In this document: piece after piece, positions 6,286 through 7,767 of the stretch
Position numbering within the stretch: the stretch's first letter is position 1
How the letters are laid out: every line of letters begins with the position of its first letter
Origin: Spirochaetales bacterium
Lineage (GTDB): Bacteria > Desulfobacterota_D > UBA1144
NCBI GenBank assembly: GCA_002730475.1
Contig: PCAG01000001.1
Location: 1-7,767 of the forward strand
Length of the DNA: 7,767 bases
Direction: 5' to 3'
Notes under the pieces: model-generated
Database searches by the model: none
Told to the model about the DNA's origin: nothing
The model's input: the letters and a program-made list of their open reading frames with translations, nothing else
Program-made: the position numbers and the translations under genes

Positions 6286-6836
6286 AGCTTCATTTAGGGT
6301 GTTTTTATAAGAAAATTCACGGGTTTACTAACGTAGACATAAGAGAAGATGTAGAGCCGGACTTAATCGACGACGTATTTAAGTTGGAGAAAGTGGATAG
6401 AGAAAGTGTCGATTTGATATATGCTTGTCACGTTTTGGAGCATGCACGAAGACAAGAATCAAAAGATGCGATAAAAAGATGGTATGAAGTTTTAAAAACA
6501 GGAGGAACCCTTAGGGTTTCCGTACCAGATCTTCAGGCAGTTTTCGAGCATTATATCTGCCATAAAGACCTTAAAGCACTAGAGAGCTTTATTTACGGAT
6601 CGCAAAAACACCCCTATGACTTTCACTATACCGGCTGGGACTTTAGCTTAATCGAGAAAGACTTGAAAGAAGCAGGGTTTTCTTCCGTAAAAAGATATGA
6701 CTGGAGAGACACTGAGCATTTTTACATAGATGATTACAGTCAGGCTTATCTACCAAAAATATCTTATACAAGCAGGGAAAAAAGGGGTATAATAGAAGGA
6801 AAGTTAATGAGCTTGAACGTAGAGGCGGTTAAGTAA
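6282..6836 (+). CDS. Small SAM-dependent methyltransferase (COG4627-like)
   Basis: The 184-residue product begins at once with the first Rossmann strand, KLHLGCFYKKIHGFTNVDI (2-20), then has LIYACHVLEHA (45-55), RVSVPDLQAVFEHY (78-91) and KDLKEAGFSSVKRYDWRD (127-144). This order, with strand 1 at the extreme N-terminus, NVD at strand 2, HVLEH after strand 4 and PDL after strand 5, is that of the compact COG4627-type methyltransferases common in polysaccharide clusters. The usual GCGxG loop is replaced by GCFYK, a variant I recall in cluster-associated relatives (LHLGCWKR-type). H110, H115 and Y116 in QKHPYDFHYTGWDF may line the acceptor site. It overlaps its neighbours by four bases upstream (ATGA) and one base downstream (TAATG). 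Likely target: the glycan or its nucleotide-sugar; a non-catalytic SAM-fold protein is a less likely alternative. Confidence 0.75.
   Translation: MKLHLGCFYKKIHGFTNVDIREDVEPDLIDDVFKLEKVDRESVDLIYACHVLEHARRQESKDAIKRWYEVLKTGGTLRVSVPDLQAVFEHYICHKDLKALESFIYGSQKHPYDFHYTGWDFSLIEKDLKEAGFSSVKRYDWRDTEHFYIDDYSQAYLPKISYTSREKRGIIEGKLMSLNVEAVK
6821..6825 (+). promoter_or_regulatory. Weak Shine-Dalgarno-like AGAGG before the GDP-fucose synthase gene
   Basis: AGAGG lies ten bases upstream of ATG 6836, inside the end of the methyltransferase gene. It is one of the few purine-rich sites at a usable distance in the window; most other starts have only A/T-rich sequence. Because the ATG overlaps the preceding stop (TAATG), termination-reinitiation could serve instead. 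Confidence 0.3.
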
Positions 6837-7762
6837 TGAAAAAAGTATTAGTAACAGGTGGCGGCGGATTAGTAGGTAGCTCGATAGAGAGGCTTTCTAA
6901 ATATTATGATTATGATTTTATCTTTTCCTCAAGAAAAGACGGAGACCTTTGCGTAGAAAGAGATGTAAAAAATTTACTTTTCAAATACAAGCCAAATTAC
7001 GTTATTCACACAGCCGCAAAAGTCGGAGGAATAGCGGGAAATCTTGCGGCTCAAGCAGACTATTTCTACCAAAACCTGTTGATGAACGCATACATGATTC
7101 ATCATTCGGCAGTGAATAACGTCGAAAAGCTTTTTGCTTTTACTTCTGTTTGTGTTTTTCCAGATGGGAAAGAGATGGAGGAAAGTAATATGCACACTGG
7201 CCCACCTTTTGAAGCGAACTTTGCATACGCCCATGCAAAAAGAATGGTAGATGTGCAGATAAGAGCCTACAAAGACCAGTACAAAGTAAACAATTATTGC
7301 TCCATCATTCCCGGAAATATTTTTGGAGAAAATGATTTGTTTGACTTAGCTTCCGGCCACGTAATCCCCTCCCTTATTCATAAGATGTACAAAGCTAAAC
7401 ACGAGGGTGAGGATTTCGTTGTTTGGGGTGACGGTTCGGCTATTAGAGAGTTTTTGTACGTGGACGACATCTCTAGAATTATCCTAGAGCTTTTAGGGGA
7501 AGAAGATGTCCCCGAGAGACTTTTGATCTCAGGAGAAACTCAGTACAGCATTAAAGAGATAGCTGAAACCCTTAAAGAAGTTGCCGAATACCCAAGAGAA
7601 GTCATTTATGATACTTCCAAACCCAAAGGTCAAGCCTCTAGAAAGTCAAACTTGACATTACTTAGAAGCCTATTTCCAGACTTTGAGTTCACCAATTTAA
7701 AAGACTCTTTGGCAAAATCTTACCTATGGTTTGAAAACAATTACCCCAACGTTAGGTTATAA
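6836..7762 (+). CDS. fcl: GDP-L-fucose synthase-like NAD(P)-dependent epimerase/reductase
   Basis: The 308-residue product is a full-length extended short-chain dehydrogenase of the GDP-L-fucose synthase type, which converts GDP-4-keto-6-deoxy-D-mannose to GDP-L-fucose by 3,5-epimerization and NADPH reduction. VLVTGGGGLVG (4-14) is the nucleotide-binding glycine motif, AAKVGGIAGNLAAQADY (60-76) is the family's hallmark block, S104 and C106 in FTSVCVFP match the catalytic serine and cysteine, Y131 and K135 in YAHAKRM are the YxxxK pair, H175 in GHVIPSLIHK is the second acid/base, and VWGDGSAIREFLYVDD (196-211) is the substrate-side signature. All catalytic positions are intact. The partner GDP-mannose 4,6-dehydratase (Gmd) is not in the window and may lie downstream. 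A related reductase for another 6-deoxyhexose (for example GDP-colitose-type ColC) is possible. It starts on TAATG and ends five bases before the window edge. Confidence 0.85.
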   Translation: MKKVLVTGGGGLVGSSIERLSKYYDYDFIFSSRKDGDLCVERDVKNLLFKYKPNYVIHTAAKVGGIAGNLAAQADYFYQNLLMNAYMIHHSAVNNVEKLFAFTSVCVFPDGKEMEESNMHTGPPFEANFAYAHAKRMVDVQIRAYKDQYKVNNYCSIIPGNIFGENDLFDLASGHVIPSLIHKMYKAKHEGEDFVVWGDGSAIREFLYVDDISRIILELLGEEDVPERLLISGETQYSIKEIAETLKEVAEYPREVIYDTSKPKGQASRKSNLTLLRSLFPDFEFTNLKDSLAKSYLWFENNYPNVRL

Positions 7763-7767
7763 AAACA

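Noticed and set aside
6974..7234. 86-codon minus-strand open frame.
   Set aside because: It is antisense to the conserved AAKVGGI to YxxxK region of the GDP-fucose synthase-like gene.
1..7767. CRISPR arrays, tRNA genes, insertion sequences or attachment sites.
   Set aside because: No regularly spaced repeats, cloverleaf-like sequence, transposase motif or terminal inverted repeats were seen.

Overview
The window is a dense, A+T-rich stretch with every supported gene on the + strand. It carries the tail of one gene followed by nine apparently intact genes and one tiny remnant. Their families (radical SAM/SPASM, class III aminotransferase, two SAM methyltransferases, an MptE/DUF115-like protein, three glycosyltransferases and a GDP-L-fucose synthase) are typical of a glycan gene cluster: O-antigen, capsule, flagellin glycosylation, or a phage-borne surface-glycan island. 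The code is ordinary bacterial. No structural, packaging, replication or ribosomal gene is present to fix the taxon. Base composition, near-absence of Shine-Dalgarno sequences and packed overlaps suit an A+T-rich (possibly marine) bacterium or one of its phages, but the sequence does not decide this.

Layout. Positions 3-122 hold the last 39 codons of an upstream gene, possibly a TPP-dependent enzyme. A radical SAM/SPASM protein follows (220-996). Its reading frame stays open, with protein-like content, back to about 94 and has no ATG/GTG/TTG/CTG before 220, so the true start may be non-canonical. Its last codons overlap a glutamate-1-semialdehyde-aminomutase-like aminotransferase (990-2162). 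A 17-codon ORF in ATGA overlap (2159-2212) looks like the stub of a deleted gene. Then come a class I methyltransferase (2226-2912), an MptE/DUF115-like protein (2909-3565), a GT-A glycosyltransferase (3569-4339), two tandem paralogous GT-B-like glycosyltransferases (4343-5323 and 5320-6285), a small COG4627-type methyltransferase (6282-6836) and a GDP-L-fucose synthase-like reductase (6836-7762). No gap without a gene exceeds 100 bases, and no internal promoter or terminator is evident, so the whole window reads as part of one operon.

How the genes may work together (inference). The Fcl-like enzyme would supply a nucleotide 6-deoxyhexose. The aminotransferase, radical SAM enzyme and perhaps the TPP-like enzyme would build an unusual amino or branched sugar, or a non-sugar decoration. 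The glycosyltransferases would assemble the glycan and the methyltransferases cap or decorate it. All products look soluble, and no flippase, polymerase or transporter lies in the window. The points most worth a second look are the single-frame chain of three genes split only by TAA plus one codon, the tandem divergent GT-B pair, the missing canonical start of the radical SAM gene, and the gene stub at 2159-2212.
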